A DNA stretch of 55,912 bases from an uncultured Saprospiraceae bacterium (GCA_937961455.1 CALGNN010000141.1:1-55912), one strand, 5' to 3'. Numbered from the stretch's first letter, positions 8,712-18,295 are shown. The notes: generated from the sequence alone by a model not told the origin. Translations and numbers: made by a program.

Positions 8712-10001
8712 TCAACGCAATCCTTGATAATAGTCAATGATTCGCTCATCCGCCATGATATCAGAGGACTTCAATGGCTTTGCCAAAACAATTCCTTCAA
8801 AGGTTCTGCACCTTGAAAGTGCTACATAAGTTTGTCCATATTCAAAAGCCCCTCTTCCTAAATCAACAAAAACCTTATCAAATGTTTTTCCCTGACTTTT
8901 ATGAATGGTTATGGCCCACGCTAATTTGAGTGGATATTGTGTAAAAGAACCAGTAACCTTTGCTTTAACAGATTTTTGAGATTCATCCCATTCATATTTG
9001 ATCATGTCCCAACTAAGCGGCTCTACATCTATGATGACCTCATCTAATCTATCACTTTGTATTACTACTCTGATTAGATCTTTCGTGGCTGTTATGACTT
9101 TGCCTAGGGTTCCATTAACAAACCTTTTTTCAGGATCATTTTTAACAAACATGACTTGAGCTCCTTCCTTTAATAACAAAACTTGCGGAGCTGGTGCTCT
9201 TTTGATATCGAAAACTCCAGTCAATTCACTAAGGAATCGCTCCTCAGGCGCCATTATGGCTTGCATGTTTTTTCTATTGATGGCCTCAGCTGCTGCATTG
9301 GTAGAGCAAAGAGAAATGAAAATATCATCTTCCTCAAATTGAATATTAGCTCGCTCATTTAATTCCATGAAATCATCATAATCCAATTGTTTCAAACGGA
9401 TGGCGTCCAATAGCTTAATAAAATGCCGCTCTTCTTGACGGTACACCTTGTTTAATGCAATCATTTCTAATTGAAGCTCTTCCATTACGAAGGCATTAAA
9501 AAAATATGGGCTCTCATAATTAGCCTCTAATATTTGTTTTTCTTCTTGAGTTCCTATGACAGGAGGGAGTTGAAACAGATCGCCAAAAAATATCATTTGG
9601 ACACCACCAAACGCTTCTTCCTGATTGCCTCTATTTACTCTTAAGAAGTTATCAATACGGTCCAACATATCTACTCTGACCATAGATATTTCATCAATGA
9701 TAATGGTATCTATCTTTAAATAAACATGATGGTTTTTAAGTTTGTAAACGGCTGAAGGATCAGACCAGCGTGGAGCAAACCTAAAAAACGAATGAATGGT
9801 TTGACCTTGCACATTTAAAGCAGCGATACCAGTAGGCGCAAGCACTACAACATTTTTCTTAGTCGTACTAGTAAAAAGTTGCAGTAAGGTGGATTTTCCA
9901 GTACCAGCTCTTCCTGTAATAAATAAGGTGTCGCTAGATTTTTCCATACGATCTAACGCATATTTAAATTCATCATTCAGGATAAGTGGAGCTTGCTTCA
10001 A
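8712..10001 (-). CDS. Pif1-family ATP-dependent DNA helicase
   Basis: This 429-residue superfamily 1B helicase has Walker A at 30-38 (GRAGTGKST), motif Ia APTGIAALN, Walker B IIDEISM at about 101-107, motif III FFGDLFQLPPV, the UvrD_C_2-like KLAWAITIHKSQGKTFDKV and the final motif QTYVALSRCRTFEGIVL. Pif1/RecD-like enzymes unwind 5' to 3' and clear G-quadruplexes and stalled forks. The start is TTG at 10001, since no in-frame ATG lies before the NTPase domain. It is short compared with eukaryotic Pif1 but typical of Bacteroidota stand-alone forms. It is transcribed toward miaE, with a 120-base gap. Confidence 0.88.
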   Translation of the reverse strand: MKQAPLILNDEFKYALDRMEKSSDTLFITGRAGTGKSTLLQLFTSTTKKNVVVLAPTGIAALNVQGQTIHSFFRFAPRWSDPSAVYKLKNHHVYLKIDTIIIDEISMVRVDMLDRIDNFLRVNRGNQEEAFGGVQMIFFGDLFQLPPVIGTQEEKQILEANYESPYFFNAFVMEELQLEMIALNKVYRQEERHFIKLLDAIRLKQLDYDDFMELNERANIQFEEDDIFISLCSTNAAAEAINRKNMQAIMAPEERFLSELTGVFDIKRAPAPQVLLLKEGAQVMFVKNDPEKRFVNGTLGKVITATKDLIRVVIQSDRLDEVIIDVEPLSWDMIKYEWDESQKSVKAKVTGSFTQYPLKLAWAITIHKSQGKTFDKVFVDLGRGAFEYGQTYVALSRCRTFEGIVLAKPLKSSDIMADERIIDYYQGLR

Positions 10002-10104
10002 GTTTAATTGTCGTTTATAAAAAGAATAGGTTAATTATTCAGGAATACAGACAAAATTGACTGCAATATGTTAATTTTATGCCATACATTAATCTTTATC
10101 ATAT

Positions 10105-11295
10105 ATGAAAAATATCTACCTTACTTTTACCCTTATACTTTCTTGCACCTTCTTCTTACAATCTCAAGATTGTAGTGAATTATTTATCTCTGAATATGTA
10201 GAAGGTTACGCAAATAATAAAGCCCTAGAAATCTATAACCCAACGAATGCTCCGATCAACCTTTCTGGGTATTCTGTAGGTAGATTTAGTAATGGCTCCA
10301 CAACTGCTGCACCACCTTCACAAGTCCCAGCTTACATTGTACAATTGCCTGATGTAGAATTACAGCCATATGATGTTTTTGTTGTTGTAATTGATATCAC
10401 TGATGTAGCTGGTTGGGATTCGCAATTTGATAAACCAGCTTGGAATGGTTACAATGTATTAGATACACTTAAAGATTTTGTTACTGGTGATCCAATTTTG
10501 GATTCCTTAGGAAATATCATCATTTCAGAACAGTATGAAGAAACAGGAAACGGAACGGCTGCAGTATTTGGGGACACTTATTGCTCTAAATATGATTTGC
10601 AATGTAAAGCAGATGTATTTCTATGTCCTGAGTACGAAATAAACCGTGCAATGTATTTCAATGGAAATGATGCAGTCTTTTTAATAAAAGGAACTGAAGT
10701 AGTTGATGGAAGTGAGTTGGTAGATGTCATTGGTGTAATTGGAGAGGATCCAGAAACTACGATAGGAGAAGATGCATGGATTGATGAAGATGGTTATTGG
10801 TTGACAAAAGACCAGACCTTAGTTCGTAATGCAGATATAGTAAAAGGTAGAAATGCAGCAAGTGATGTCATCTTTGCATCAGGAGGAAGCTTTACTGGAA
10901 CTGAATGGACCAGCTATAGGAAAAATAGCTTTCAATATTTAGGTGCACATTATTCAACATGTGACCCAACTTTGCCTATTACAATTCCTTTAGAGTTTAG
11001 TTGTGAAGGAACGCCAGCGGAAGAATGTGGATTAGCAGTTGACATTGACGATTTACACAAAATTGAAGCAAATTTATTTCCTAATCCTACTGATGTAGCA
11101 TCAGGAATTCAAATTGAAGCCGAAGGACAGTTTGATCGAATCGTTATTTGGGATGTAACCGGTAAAGAAGTGTTTCGCCAATCAACTAACTCATCAAGAT
11201 TGTCTATTACACCCAATGTTGAGCCAGGTTATTACATGCTAGCACTCTACCAAAATGATATTAAAGTATTTCAAGAGCCTGTAATCATACAATAA
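10105..11295 (+). CDS. Secreted lamin-tail-domain protein with T9SS sorting domain
   Basis: This 396-residue protein has a signal peptide to LQSQ (about residue 21). A lamin-tail domain follows from about residue 24 (LFISEYVEGYANNKALEIYN, then LSGYSVGRF) and extends through DDAVFLIKG and VDVIGVIG. The variant sequence ISEYVEGxxNNKALEIYN is typical of lamin-tail domains attached to extracellular nucleases such as ExeM-type enzymes, but no nuclease domain follows here. The C-terminus (LFPNPTD ... GYYMLALYQND) is a type A sorting domain. Its TAA overlaps the ATG of the TonB-dependent receptor (TAATG), indicating translational coupling. I infer a surface-anchored binding subunit. Confidence 0.82.
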   Translation: MKNIYLTFTLILSCTFFLQSQDCSELFISEYVEGYANNKALEIYNPTNAPINLSGYSVGRFSNGSTTAAPPSQVPAYIVQLPDVELQPYDVFVVVIDITDVAGWDSQFDKPAWNGYNVLDTLKDFVTGDPILDSLGNIIISEQYEETGNGTAAVFGDTYCSKYDLQCKADVFLCPEYEINRAMYFNGNDAVFLIKGTEVVDGSELVDVIGVIGEDPETTIGEDAWIDEDGYWLTKDQTLVRNADIVKGRNAASDVIFASGGSFTGTEWTSYRKNSFQYLGAHYSTCDPTLPITIPLEFSCEGTPAEECGLAVDIDDLHKIEANLFPNPTDVASGIQIEAEGQFDRIVIWDVTGKEVFRQSTNSSRLSITPNVEPGYYMLALYQNDIKVFQEPVIIQ

Positions 11296-13877
11296 TGTTT
11301 AAACCCATTGCTTACTGTATTCTATTTATTGCATTAAGCTTAAAACTTAGTGGACAAGATGTTACTTTCAGTGGAATCATCACTGATGGAGACACAGGCG
11401 AAGAATTGATTGGGGCTAGCATCCTAGTTGGTTCATCAGGTACTGTGTCTGATTATGATGGGAGTTTTCGAATTACGGTTCCAAAAGGAGTTTATGATAT
11501 TGAAGTGTCTTATGTAGGCTACAATAGTTTTGTTGAAAATGTAGATCTAAATGAAGACACTTACAAGCCCATTAAACTGAAAACGTTTGTATTAAATGAA
11601 GTTGTTGTAACAGCTGATATCGCTATTGATAGAAAAACGCCTATTGCCTTTTCCAATATTTCAACATTGAAAATTGAAGAAGAATTGGCGGCTCAAGATT
11701 TGCCTTTGTTACTGAATTCCACTCCTGGTATTTATGCTACACAATCTGGAGGAGGAGATGGTGATGCTAGGATTACCATTCGAGGATTCAATCAGAGAAA
11801 CATGGCCGTAATGTTAGACGGTGTTCCAGTGAATGATATGGAGAATGGTTGGGTCTATTGGAGTAATTGGTTTGGTCTCGACTTAGTTACAAAAACTACG
11901 CAAGTACAGAGAGGATTAGGAGCTAGTAAACTTGCCATTCCTTCAGTAGGGGGTACCATTAATATTTTGACCAAAGGTATAGATAGTAAGAGATCAGTCA
12001 GATTTAGACAAGAAATCGGTAATGATGCTTACGTAAGGACAACACTAGGAGTCTCTTCTGGAAAATTAAAAAATGATTGGGCCTTCTCATTTGCAGGATC
12101 ATACAAAGAAAGAGATGGATGGGTAGGAGGTACCTTTAGTAAAGGTTGGTTTTATTACGGTAGAATAGATAAATATATTGGTAACCACCTCGTAACCTTG
12201 CAGGGTTTTGGTGCACCGCAAAGTCATGGACAGAGACCATTTAGTGTAGGCTTAGGTTTAATAGATTCTAGTTATGCTGTTGGTCAAGGAATTGATCCCA
12301 CTCTTTTGGAAGAAATACCATTCAGAGATATGGGGAGGCAGCATAATGAACATTGGGGTTACTTAGATGGCGAAGCTTTTTCATTGCGGAAAAATTTCTA
12401 TCATAAACCTCAAATTTCATTAAGACATAGTTGGCAAATAAATAAGGATGCTTTTATCTCGAATGTAGCCTACCTTTCTTTAGGGAATGGTGGAGGAACA
12501 GCTAACTATGATAAAGGTTTTCCGACAGTTCAAGAAGGTCCTAATCGAGGACTGGTTGATTTCGATCAGGCGATTGAACTTAACAAGCCTAGCTTCTTTA
12601 ATCCTAATGGGTATGCAGATTATTTTTTGAGAGCAAGTGTCAATAATCACTTTTGGACAGGTCTTCTGAGTACATTGAAGAAGTCATGGTCTGAAGGCTT
12701 TAGCACTAGTTTTGGTGTGGATGGAAGATATTACGAAGGACTGCATTATCGAGAAGTTTATGATCTTTTGGGAAGTCCAGGTGGCTCAAGTGAAGGCTTA
12801 CAAGTAGGTGATCGGTTTGATTATGACTATACAGGTTTCGTTGGTTGGCTTGGGGTCTTTGCCTTAGCTGAAAAAGAATGGGATCGCATAACAGGATTTG
12901 TTAACCTCTCTGGAGCAAATGTATCTTATCGTATAGAAGATTATGTAAAGAATGCTTCCTTAGATTGGGTGTCCATACCGGGCTTTACCTTTAAGACGGG
13001 TGCCTCTTTTAGATTGAATGATAATCAAGACTTGTTTATGAATATGGGTTATTTATCAAAGGCCCAACGATTTAATAATGTCATCAATCAAAATAGGTTT
13101 GGAGAAGAACTTTTAGTTTTCAATAATTATGAAAATGAAAGAGTGCGCGCGATCGAATTGGGCTATAAAGGACGTTATGAAAAAATAGCATATAATATCA
13201 ATACATATTATACTAATTGGTTGAATAAACCTTTAGATAGACCACCAACTGTACCTTTGGATCCCAGTGATCCAGATTCTGAAAGAATCCCCATTAACAT
13301 TCCTGGTATAGATGCAATTCACAGAGGAATAGAAATTGATTTTGCCTTTAAGGCAAATTCAAAATTAACCATTGATGGTTTGCTCTCTGTCGGAGATTGG
13401 TTTTGGAATTCAGGTGGAGAAGTTAGTGTGCAATTGCCTAACGGGAGAGATGTGTTTTATGAATTTGATGCCACAGGAGTCAAGGTAGGAGATGCTGCAC
13501 AACTTCAAGCTGGAGGACAGGTTAGATGGGCGCCATTCAAAGGTTTTTATACCAAAATCACAGGGACCTATTTTGGGAATCACTTTGCTAATTTTCAACC
13601 TGAAACCTTACAATTAGAAAACGCACAAAGACAATCTTGGCAGGCTCCAGATTATTCGATCTTTAATTTTCATACAGGCTATACACGTGACATTGGAAAA
13701 ATAAAGGCAAGCCTAAGGTTCAATATTTTAAATTTATTTGATACGACATATATTTCAGATGCTCGAAACAATGATGGCTTTGTTCAAATTGCCAATAATG
13801 GTTTTGATGCTCGATCCGCTTCCGTCCATTTTGGTACTGGAAGACAATGGAATACTTCCCTAACTCTCAGTTTCTAA
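11295..13877 (+). CDS. TonB-dependent outer-membrane receptor with CarboxypepD_reg-like domain
   Basis: This 860-residue protein has a signal peptide (to LSGQ). A CarboxypepD_reg-like beta-sandwich lies at about 24-105 (SGIITDGDTGEELIGASILV, DYDGSFRITV). A plug domain lies at about 115-225 (ITIRGFNQRNMAVMLDGVPVNDMENG, PSVGGTINILTKG). A 22-strand barrel ends in NTSLTLSF with a terminal Phe. It is not SusC-sized (about 1000 residues) and no SusD partner is adjacent. The start codon overlaps the stop of the lamin-tail gene and the end is four bases from the phospholipase D gene, so all three form one unit. The transported ligand is unknown; the neighbours suggest a product of phosphodiester cleavage (inference). 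Confidence 0.9.
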   Translation: MFKPIAYCILFIALSLKLSGQDVTFSGIITDGDTGEELIGASILVGSSGTVSDYDGSFRITVPKGVYDIEVSYVGYNSFVENVDLNEDTYKPIKLKTFVLNEVVVTADIAIDRKTPIAFSNISTLKIEEELAAQDLPLLLNSTPGIYATQSGGGDGDARITIRGFNQRNMAVMLDGVPVNDMENGWVYWSNWFGLDLVTKTTQVQRGLGASKLAIPSVGGTINILTKGIDSKRSVRFRQEIGNDAYVRTTLGVSSGKLKNDWAFSFAGSYKERDGWVGGTFSKGWFYYGRIDKYIGNHLVTLQGFGAPQSHGQRPFSVGLGLIDSSYAVGQGIDPTLLEEIPFRDMGRQHNEHWGYLDGEAFSLRKNFYHKPQISLRHSWQINKDAFISNVAYLSLGNGGGTANYDKGFPTVQEGPNRGLVDFDQAIELNKPSFFNPNGYADYFLRASVNNHFWTGLLSTLKKSWSEGFSTSFGVDGRYYEGLHYREVYDLLGSPGGSSEGLQVGDRFDYDYTGFVGWLGVFALAEKEWDRITGFVNLSGANVSYRIEDYVKNASLDWVSIPGFTFKTGASFRLNDNQDLFMNMGYLSKAQRFNNVINQNRFGEELLVFNNYENERVRAIELGYKGRYEKIAYNINTYYTNWLNKPLDRPPTVPLDPSDPDSERIPINIPGIDAIHRGIEIDFAFKANSKLTIDGLLSVGDWFWNSGGEVSVQLPNGRDVFYEFDATGVKVGDAAQLQAGGQVRWAPFKGFYTKITGTYFGNHFANFQPETLQLENAQRQSWQAPDYSIFNFHTGYTRDIGKIKASLRFNILNLFDTTYISDARNNDGFVQIANNGFDARSASVHFGTGRQWNTSLTLSF

Positions 13878-13881
13878 AAAA

Positions 13882-16047
13882 ATGAAGAAATTTATTTACA
13901 CACTCCTTTTTATTTCTAGTCCCATATTTCTTTTTGCACAGATAGATATTGCTGATGCTCGATCGATGCCTATTGGCACTGAAGTCACCGTCAGAGGTGT
14001 AGTAACCCACGGTTCAGAGTTGGGTATCATCAGATATCTTCAAGATGCTACAGGAGGAATCGCAGCTTACCCTGGATCAGGTTCCGTTCCTAACTTTCCT
14101 GAAACGGTAAAGAAAGGAGATAGCATCTTAGTAGTAGGTTTTCTCAAAGAATTCAATAATCTATTAGAGCTAGATCCCATTACGGATTTTGGTGTGATCG
14201 AATCAGGATTGACACTTCCTGATCCCTTATTATTAACGCCCTCTGAGGTTGGAGAAGATGATGAAGGGGAATTAGTGGCTATTAATAATGTGATTTTTGA
14301 TGACGCAGGAGGCGTGTTTTCACAAGGTAGTAGTTATGACTTTACAGCTAATGGTCAGCCTCTTTCAATATTCATTAGATCTGGGCATCCGCTAAACGGA
14401 GTTGCGATACCATTGTCTCCTGTGAGATTAGTGGGCATAGCTTCTCAATATCAGAGCAGTTATCAATTGTTACCAAGAGGATCTGAAGATATCATCCTTG
14501 TAGATGATTTTTATTTATTGGGAAATCCTGTTCAAACTGAAATTGATAACAACAGTTTTAAATTGAGTTGGCAAACAAACGAGATGGGTGACTCAAAGGT
14601 GAGATATGGTTTGGACAAAGATAATTTAGACCAAGAAGTAAGTGATGCTGGTCTTAAGACAGATCACACTATAGTCATCGACGGCTTAGAGCCGGGTGAG
14701 TTTTACTATGCACAAGCCGTTTCTAACAATGGAAATATTGACGCAGAATCAACCATTCAAGTATATGCTACAAAATCTCTTTCATCAGGTGAGATCGAAG
14801 TTTACTTTAATGGTAGTGTAGACGAATCATTTTCTAATGGGATCATGGCCAATGGGCTTGGTGGAGGAACCATCGAAGCTAAGTTGATTTCATTAATCGA
14901 TAATGCTCAAACTTCAATTGATTTTGCAGGCATGAATAATAACAGGACTACCATTGTAGAAGCACTTAATAATGCATTCGATCGAGGAGTGATCGTTCGA
15001 TATATCGCCAATGTAGGTTCTGCCAATTTAGCCTTATCAAATCCGACTCCTTCATTTCCATTCATCAGTGGTAATGTAGATGCTTTGATGCATAATAAGT
15101 TTGTGATCATAGATGCGGGATCAACATTAGATGCAAAAGTCTGGACGGGCTCTATGAATTTTACCTCAACGGGAATTGGTGACAACTTGAATAATACCTT
15201 GATCATTCATGATGAGGCATTAGCTAAAGCTTACACTTGGGAGTTTGAAGAAATGTGGGGAAGTTCAAATCCAACTCCTAATGTCTTTCAAGTTAAGTTT
15301 GGTGCTGATAAAACCAATAATACGCCACATAATTTTATTATTGGGGATCGTTGGATTGAAAACTATTTTTCTCCTTCAGATAATACGACCCAGGCAATTG
15401 AAAGAGCCGTGCTTTCAGCAGAAGATGATTTAAACTTTGCCCTATTGACCTTCACAAGGAATGAATTGGGAGCCGCAGTGGTAAACAGACATCAGGCAGG
15501 AGCTAATGTGAGAGGTATGATTGATAATGCAGGGGATCAAGGCACAGAATACGATTATCTTGTAAGTAGTGGGGTTGCGGTTGAACTACATGAACCGAAT
15601 CAAATATTACATCATAAGTATGCTATTATTGATGCCAATTCGCCTAATTCAGATCCTATGGTAGTTACGGGATCTCACAACTGGAGTTCAGCTGCTGAAA
15701 ATTCAAATGATGAAAATACCTTAATCATTCATGATGAAGATATTGCCAATTTATTCATTCAAGAATTTGAAGAGCGATGGGGGAGTTTAGTTGATATCGT
15801 AGAAATTGAGCAATCTAATATTGCCCTATTTCCAAATCCAACTGAAGGAGTGATGCAAATAAAGGCTGATGACCAAATGATTCAAAAGATTACAATTTAT
15901 AATCTTGTTGGACAAATGGTATACGAAACAAATTCAGCTGCATTTCATAGACAAAGCATTGACCTATCTCAGCTTAATACGGGAAAATATGTAATGCATG
16001 TAAAAACTGAAGATCAATCATACGTTGCTAAAATCGTAATTCAGTAA
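13882..16047 (+). CDS. Secreted OB-fold / phospholipase D-family protein with T9SS sorting domain
   Basis: This 721-residue protein has a signal peptide to LFAQ. An OB-fold domain at about 20-115 (GTEVTVRGVVTHG, YLQDATGGIAAYPGSG, KKGDSILVVGFLKEFNNLLEL) is of the kind found in secreted nucleases. A second strand-rich part and a fibronectin III-like module follow at about 207-300. Two PLD catalytic halves come next. HKD motif 1 is H404-N-K406 with D411, followed by GSMNFTS. Motif 2 is H577-H-K579 with D584, followed by GSHNWSS. The tail is type A (ALFPNPTEG ... KIVIQ). Both HKD sets are intact, so phosphodiesterase activity (nuclease or phospholipase) is expected. It is the last gene of the unit, followed by a strong hairpin. 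Confidence 0.88.
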   Translation: MKKFIYTLLFISSPIFLFAQIDIADARSMPIGTEVTVRGVVTHGSELGIIRYLQDATGGIAAYPGSGSVPNFPETVKKGDSILVVGFLKEFNNLLELDPITDFGVIESGLTLPDPLLLTPSEVGEDDEGELVAINNVIFDDAGGVFSQGSSYDFTANGQPLSIFIRSGHPLNGVAIPLSPVRLVGIASQYQSSYQLLPRGSEDIILVDDFYLLGNPVQTEIDNNSFKLSWQTNEMGDSKVRYGLDKDNLDQEVSDAGLKTDHTIVIDGLEPGEFYYAQAVSNNGNIDAESTIQVYATKSLSSGEIEVYFNGSVDESFSNGIMANGLGGGTIEAKLISLIDNAQTSIDFAGMNNNRTTIVEALNNAFDRGVIVRYIANVGSANLALSNPTPSFPFISGNVDALMHNKFVIIDAGSTLDAKVWTGSMNFTSTGIGDNLNNTLIIHDEALAKAYTWEFEEMWGSSNPTPNVFQVKFGADKTNNTPHNFIIGDRWIENYFSPSDNTTQAIERAVLSAEDDLNFALLTFTRNELGAAVVNRHQAGANVRGMIDNAGDQGTEYDYLVSSGVAVELHEPNQILHHKYAIIDANSPNSDPMVVTGSHNWSSAAENSNDENTLIIHDEDIANLFIQEFEERWGSLVDIVEIEQSNIALFPNPTEGVMQIKADDQMIQKITIYNLVGQMVYETNSAAFHRQSIDLSQLNTGKYVMHVKTEDQSYVAKIVIQ

Positions 16048-16078
16048 CGTAGAAAGTTGATTTGTAAAAATAAAACAA

Positions 16079-16110
16079 GCCCAGCATTTTGATGCTGGGC
16101 TTTGTGGTTT
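16079..16110 (+). terminator. Terminator of the lamin-tail/TonB/PLD unit
   Basis: Perfect 9-bp GC-rich arms (GCCCAGCAT at 16079-16087 and complement at 16092-16100) with a TTTG loop, followed by TTTGTGGTTTT. It lies 32 bases after the PLD stop and also sits before the convergent minus-strand M23 gene. Confidence 0.85.
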
Positions 16111-16144
16111 TATGGGATTATCCACAAGTACTAAGTCATTAATT

Positions 16145-16954
16145 CTAATTTCCAATAAAGCAATCTCCTATCCGCGAAATGAATTGGCTGCCACGATGTG
16201 CATGAAATCCAGGACTCAAAACAATGCTTGATGCTTGAAATAAGCCATTAGCACCATTTTGAAAATCTACATTATTACTCGCTGTTATCACTTCTTCACT
16301 AAATGTGATTTCAATGTCATTGTCTAAAACATTTCTATTACTCCAGTTGACATTTCCAAAACATTCATTGCTGCAATTTTCAGCTGTATACGTCGTACCC
16401 GAACCATAGAAGTTATTTTGAATTTCACAAATAACAGGAATCCTGTTGTCTCCAATTATGTGTCCTCCCGAAGAAACATTGATAGGATTTGCTGGATCAT
16501 CTGGAACGGCTACTTCGAAGTGACAATGATCTCCACTTGCACATCCTACATCACTTTCAATTCCAAGGCTGCTTCCTGAAAATACCAGATCACCTACATC
16601 TACCAGTGCAGAGTTGGTTTCAATATGGGAATATTTAGTCCATTCGCCATTTGGGTGCTCAATCCAAATGTAGTTGTTGCAGCTACAGCTATTGCAGCTG
16701 GTATTAAAATTATCAACTACATATCTGACTGTACCATGTCCTGCAGCAACAAGCGTATATGGACCTCCACTTGTTCCCCTCATATCAATTCTTCCTGCTG
16801 GTGTATGTGATAAATGATTTCTCGTTACTTGAACAGAGGTGCCATTTTCATATGGAATTCTATAAACACCTTGAGAGAGTTGAAAGTCAGTTTGTGCTTG
16901 TATATCAATGACAAAAAATACAAATAGCATACTGCATAAAATTCTATTTTTCAT
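16145..16954 (-). CDS. Secreted M23-family metallopeptidase with 3-coathanger stack domain
   Basis: This 269-residue protein has a signal peptide to IQAQ (about 21). The M23 (LytM/lysostaphin-like) domain shows the zinc ligands H50 and D57 (SHTPAGRIDM), the H110 of KYSHI and the HxH pair H143/H145 (GDHCHFEV), with core strands TLVAAGHGTVRYV and GDLVFSGSSLG. A Cys cluster (SCNSCSCNN, about 87-94) is inserted before the IWIEHPNG strand. Residues about 205-267 match the Bacteroidota 3-coathanger stack (VDFQNGANGLFQASSIVLSPGFHAHRGSQF). All catalytic residues are kept, so peptidoglycan endopeptidase or extracellular peptidase activity is likely. Its upstream neighbour is 24 bases away on the same strand, so the two may be co-transcribed. 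Confidence 0.85.
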   Translation of the reverse strand: MKNRILCSMLFVFFVIDIQAQTDFQLSQGVYRIPYENGTSVQVTRNHLSHTPAGRIDMRGTSGGPYTLVAAGHGTVRYVVDNFNTSCNSCSCNNYIWIEHPNGEWTKYSHIETNSALVDVGDLVFSGSSLGIESDVGCASGDHCHFEVAVPDDPANPINVSSGGHIIGDNRIPVICEIQNNFYGSGTTYTAENCSNECFGNVNWSNRNVLDNDIEITFSEEVITASNNVDFQNGANGLFQASSIVLSPGFHAHRGSQFISRIGDCFIGN

Positions 16955-16978
16955 GTTAGTTATTTTAAGTGTATGAAA

Positions 16979-18046
16979 TTATTTTTTGGAGAGGTCTTTC
17001 AATTGAGCTTCGAGCTTTTGATTGTCCTCATTCAATTGAATCACATATAGACTTAATTCTTCAATCTTTTCCATCATGATGATTTGCATTGCGCCAAGAC
17101 TGATTCCTTCTTCTTCCATTTCTTGAGCTGAAGGTACGCCAGGTAAATGCCCCAGGTTTTTGATGTCCTTCTTTAAGTTATCGATCGATCTTAATTTATA
17201 GTCTTCTTCAAAAACGTAGTCAGGCCAATCTGATGAAAGATCAACACGAACTTCTTCTGCAATGATTCCTCCATCTACGGCTAATAAGTAGTCACCATCT
17301 GGTAAGGAACCAGGGCTTTGAACTCCTATTCCTACCTTTCCATTTTCTAAAGCACACAAAAGTAAATCGCCATCATCTCTTTGTAAATGTAATTCAGATC
17401 CAGCACCATTATTTCTTGCCATTATCTCATTATTATCAATAGCTACACTTAAGGTGCTTTCACGACCAAGCAATAGATAACCTCCATCATTTACATTAAC
17501 ATCAGTACCATTGTCGATGCTTAATCTTACAGGTGCAAAATTACTACCAATGGCTACATTACCGCCGGCCTGATTAATATAGGTATTGCCTGATGTGCCT
17601 GCCTGTATAAGTAAGTTTGCTTCATCAGAACCATTGCGAGCAAGGATTTCATTTTCATCATATGCAATATGTAAACCCGTTAATGCTCCAATGGTCAAAA
17701 TCCCACCAGTGCTTCCAATATTAGCTTCAGATCCTGCTGCCAAATTGAGTCTTCCCGAATTGCCCAATTCAAATAGGGTAGTTCCTTGTGTAGCGAAATT
17801 GTCTATTCCACTTCTGATTCGCAAAGTGCCTCCTTCATTGACCAACTTGTAGTCAGAACCAGAAAATGCATTGGCTCTTATTAATTCGATGCCGGCCTCA
17901 GAAGAGCCGACACTTGAGGTATGGATCACAGCATATTGGTTGCCGGACCCTTCAACAGTCATATTTCTAATCTGTGAATACGCATTTTGAGGGAAAACTC
18001 CCATGCCTATAAAACAGAGTAAAAAGTAAAAATGGTAAATTTTCAT
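16979..18046 (-). CDS. Secreted tail-fibre-like / adhesin-like protein
   Basis: This 355-residue protein has a signal peptide to AYSQ (about 25). A repetitive beta-rich middle carries GNTYINQAGGNVAIGS and GKVGIGVQSP strands, resembling trimeric tail-fibre stalks. The C-terminus is the common Bacteroidota form: AVDGGIIAEEVRVDLSSDWPDYVFEEDYKLRS is followed by LGHLPGVPSAQEMEEEGISLG and a coiled coil of about 35 residues (MMEKIEELSLYVIQL). Internal repetition is visible: IAYDENEILARNGS and VAIDNNEIMARNNG are two copies of one motif. This suggests a trimeric surface fibre. The family is widespread but functionally undefined. Its upstream region carries GGGGTA repeats and an orphan hairpin. Confidence 0.75.
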   Translation of the reverse strand: MKIYHFYFLLCFIGMGVFPQNAYSQIRNMTVEGSGNQYAVIHTSSVGSSEAGIELIRANAFSGSDYKLVNEGGTLRIRSGIDNFATQGTTLFELGNSGRLNLAAGSEANIGSTGGILTIGALTGLHIAYDENEILARNGSDEANLLIQAGTSGNTYINQAGGNVAIGSNFAPVRLSIDNGTDVNVNDGGYLLLGRESTLSVAIDNNEIMARNNGAGSELHLQRDDGDLLLCALENGKVGIGVQSPGSLPDGDYLLAVDGGIIAEEVRVDLSSDWPDYVFEEDYKLRSIDNLKKDIKNLGHLPGVPSAQEMEEEGISLGAMQIIMMEKIEELSLYVIQLNEDNQKLEAQLKDLSKK

Positions 18047-18101
18047 TGTACAGTTTTTTGTGATTAAAAAAATTTGGACGTACTCGTAATACTTTTCGTA
18101 T

Positions 18102-18114
18102 TTGAAAGCAATAC
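18102..18114. repeat. 13-base element shared with 22841-22853
   Basis: TTGAAAGCAATAC occurs here, 56 bases upstream of the fibre-like gene start, and exactly again at 22841-22853 upstream of the LuxR-type HTH gene. Both copies have the same orientation relative to the minus-strand gene they precede. A shared operator is possible but unproven. Confidence 0.4.
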
Positions 18115-18176
18115 TATGTCAAAACCATTTTAATTGTCAAATTTGGAAAGGCTTATCGAAGAAATTTCATTATGCG

Positions 18177-18197
18177 GGGGTACACAAAAGGGGTATT
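18177..18197. promoter_or_regulatory. GGGGTA direct repeat, 13-base period
   Basis: GGGGTA at 18177-18182 and again at 18190-18195 gives a 13-base period. The second copy continues as GGGTATT (18191-18197), the heptamer found in three other intergenic regions of this window. A 13-base step would place both half-sites on nearly the same DNA face, as expected for a dimeric regulator. No regulator is assigned. Confidence 0.35.
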
Positions 18198-18295
18198 TTT
18201 AGGAAATGAACATAAAAAACAAGCTTAAAATATGCATTTCAGCATTGGTAGAATATGATCTTTTGAATTATGAGAATGGTGCTTTCAGTTAGGGG

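Noticed and set aside
10105-13877. A SusC/SusD polysaccharide utilisation locus
   Set aside because: The receptor is shorter than SusC, and no SusD-like lipoprotein or glycoside hydrolase is present.
16118-16126. A perfect DnaA box
   Set aside because: It is single, lies between two convergent genes after a terminator, and no other boxes or AT-rich unwinding cluster were seen, so it is not an origin.
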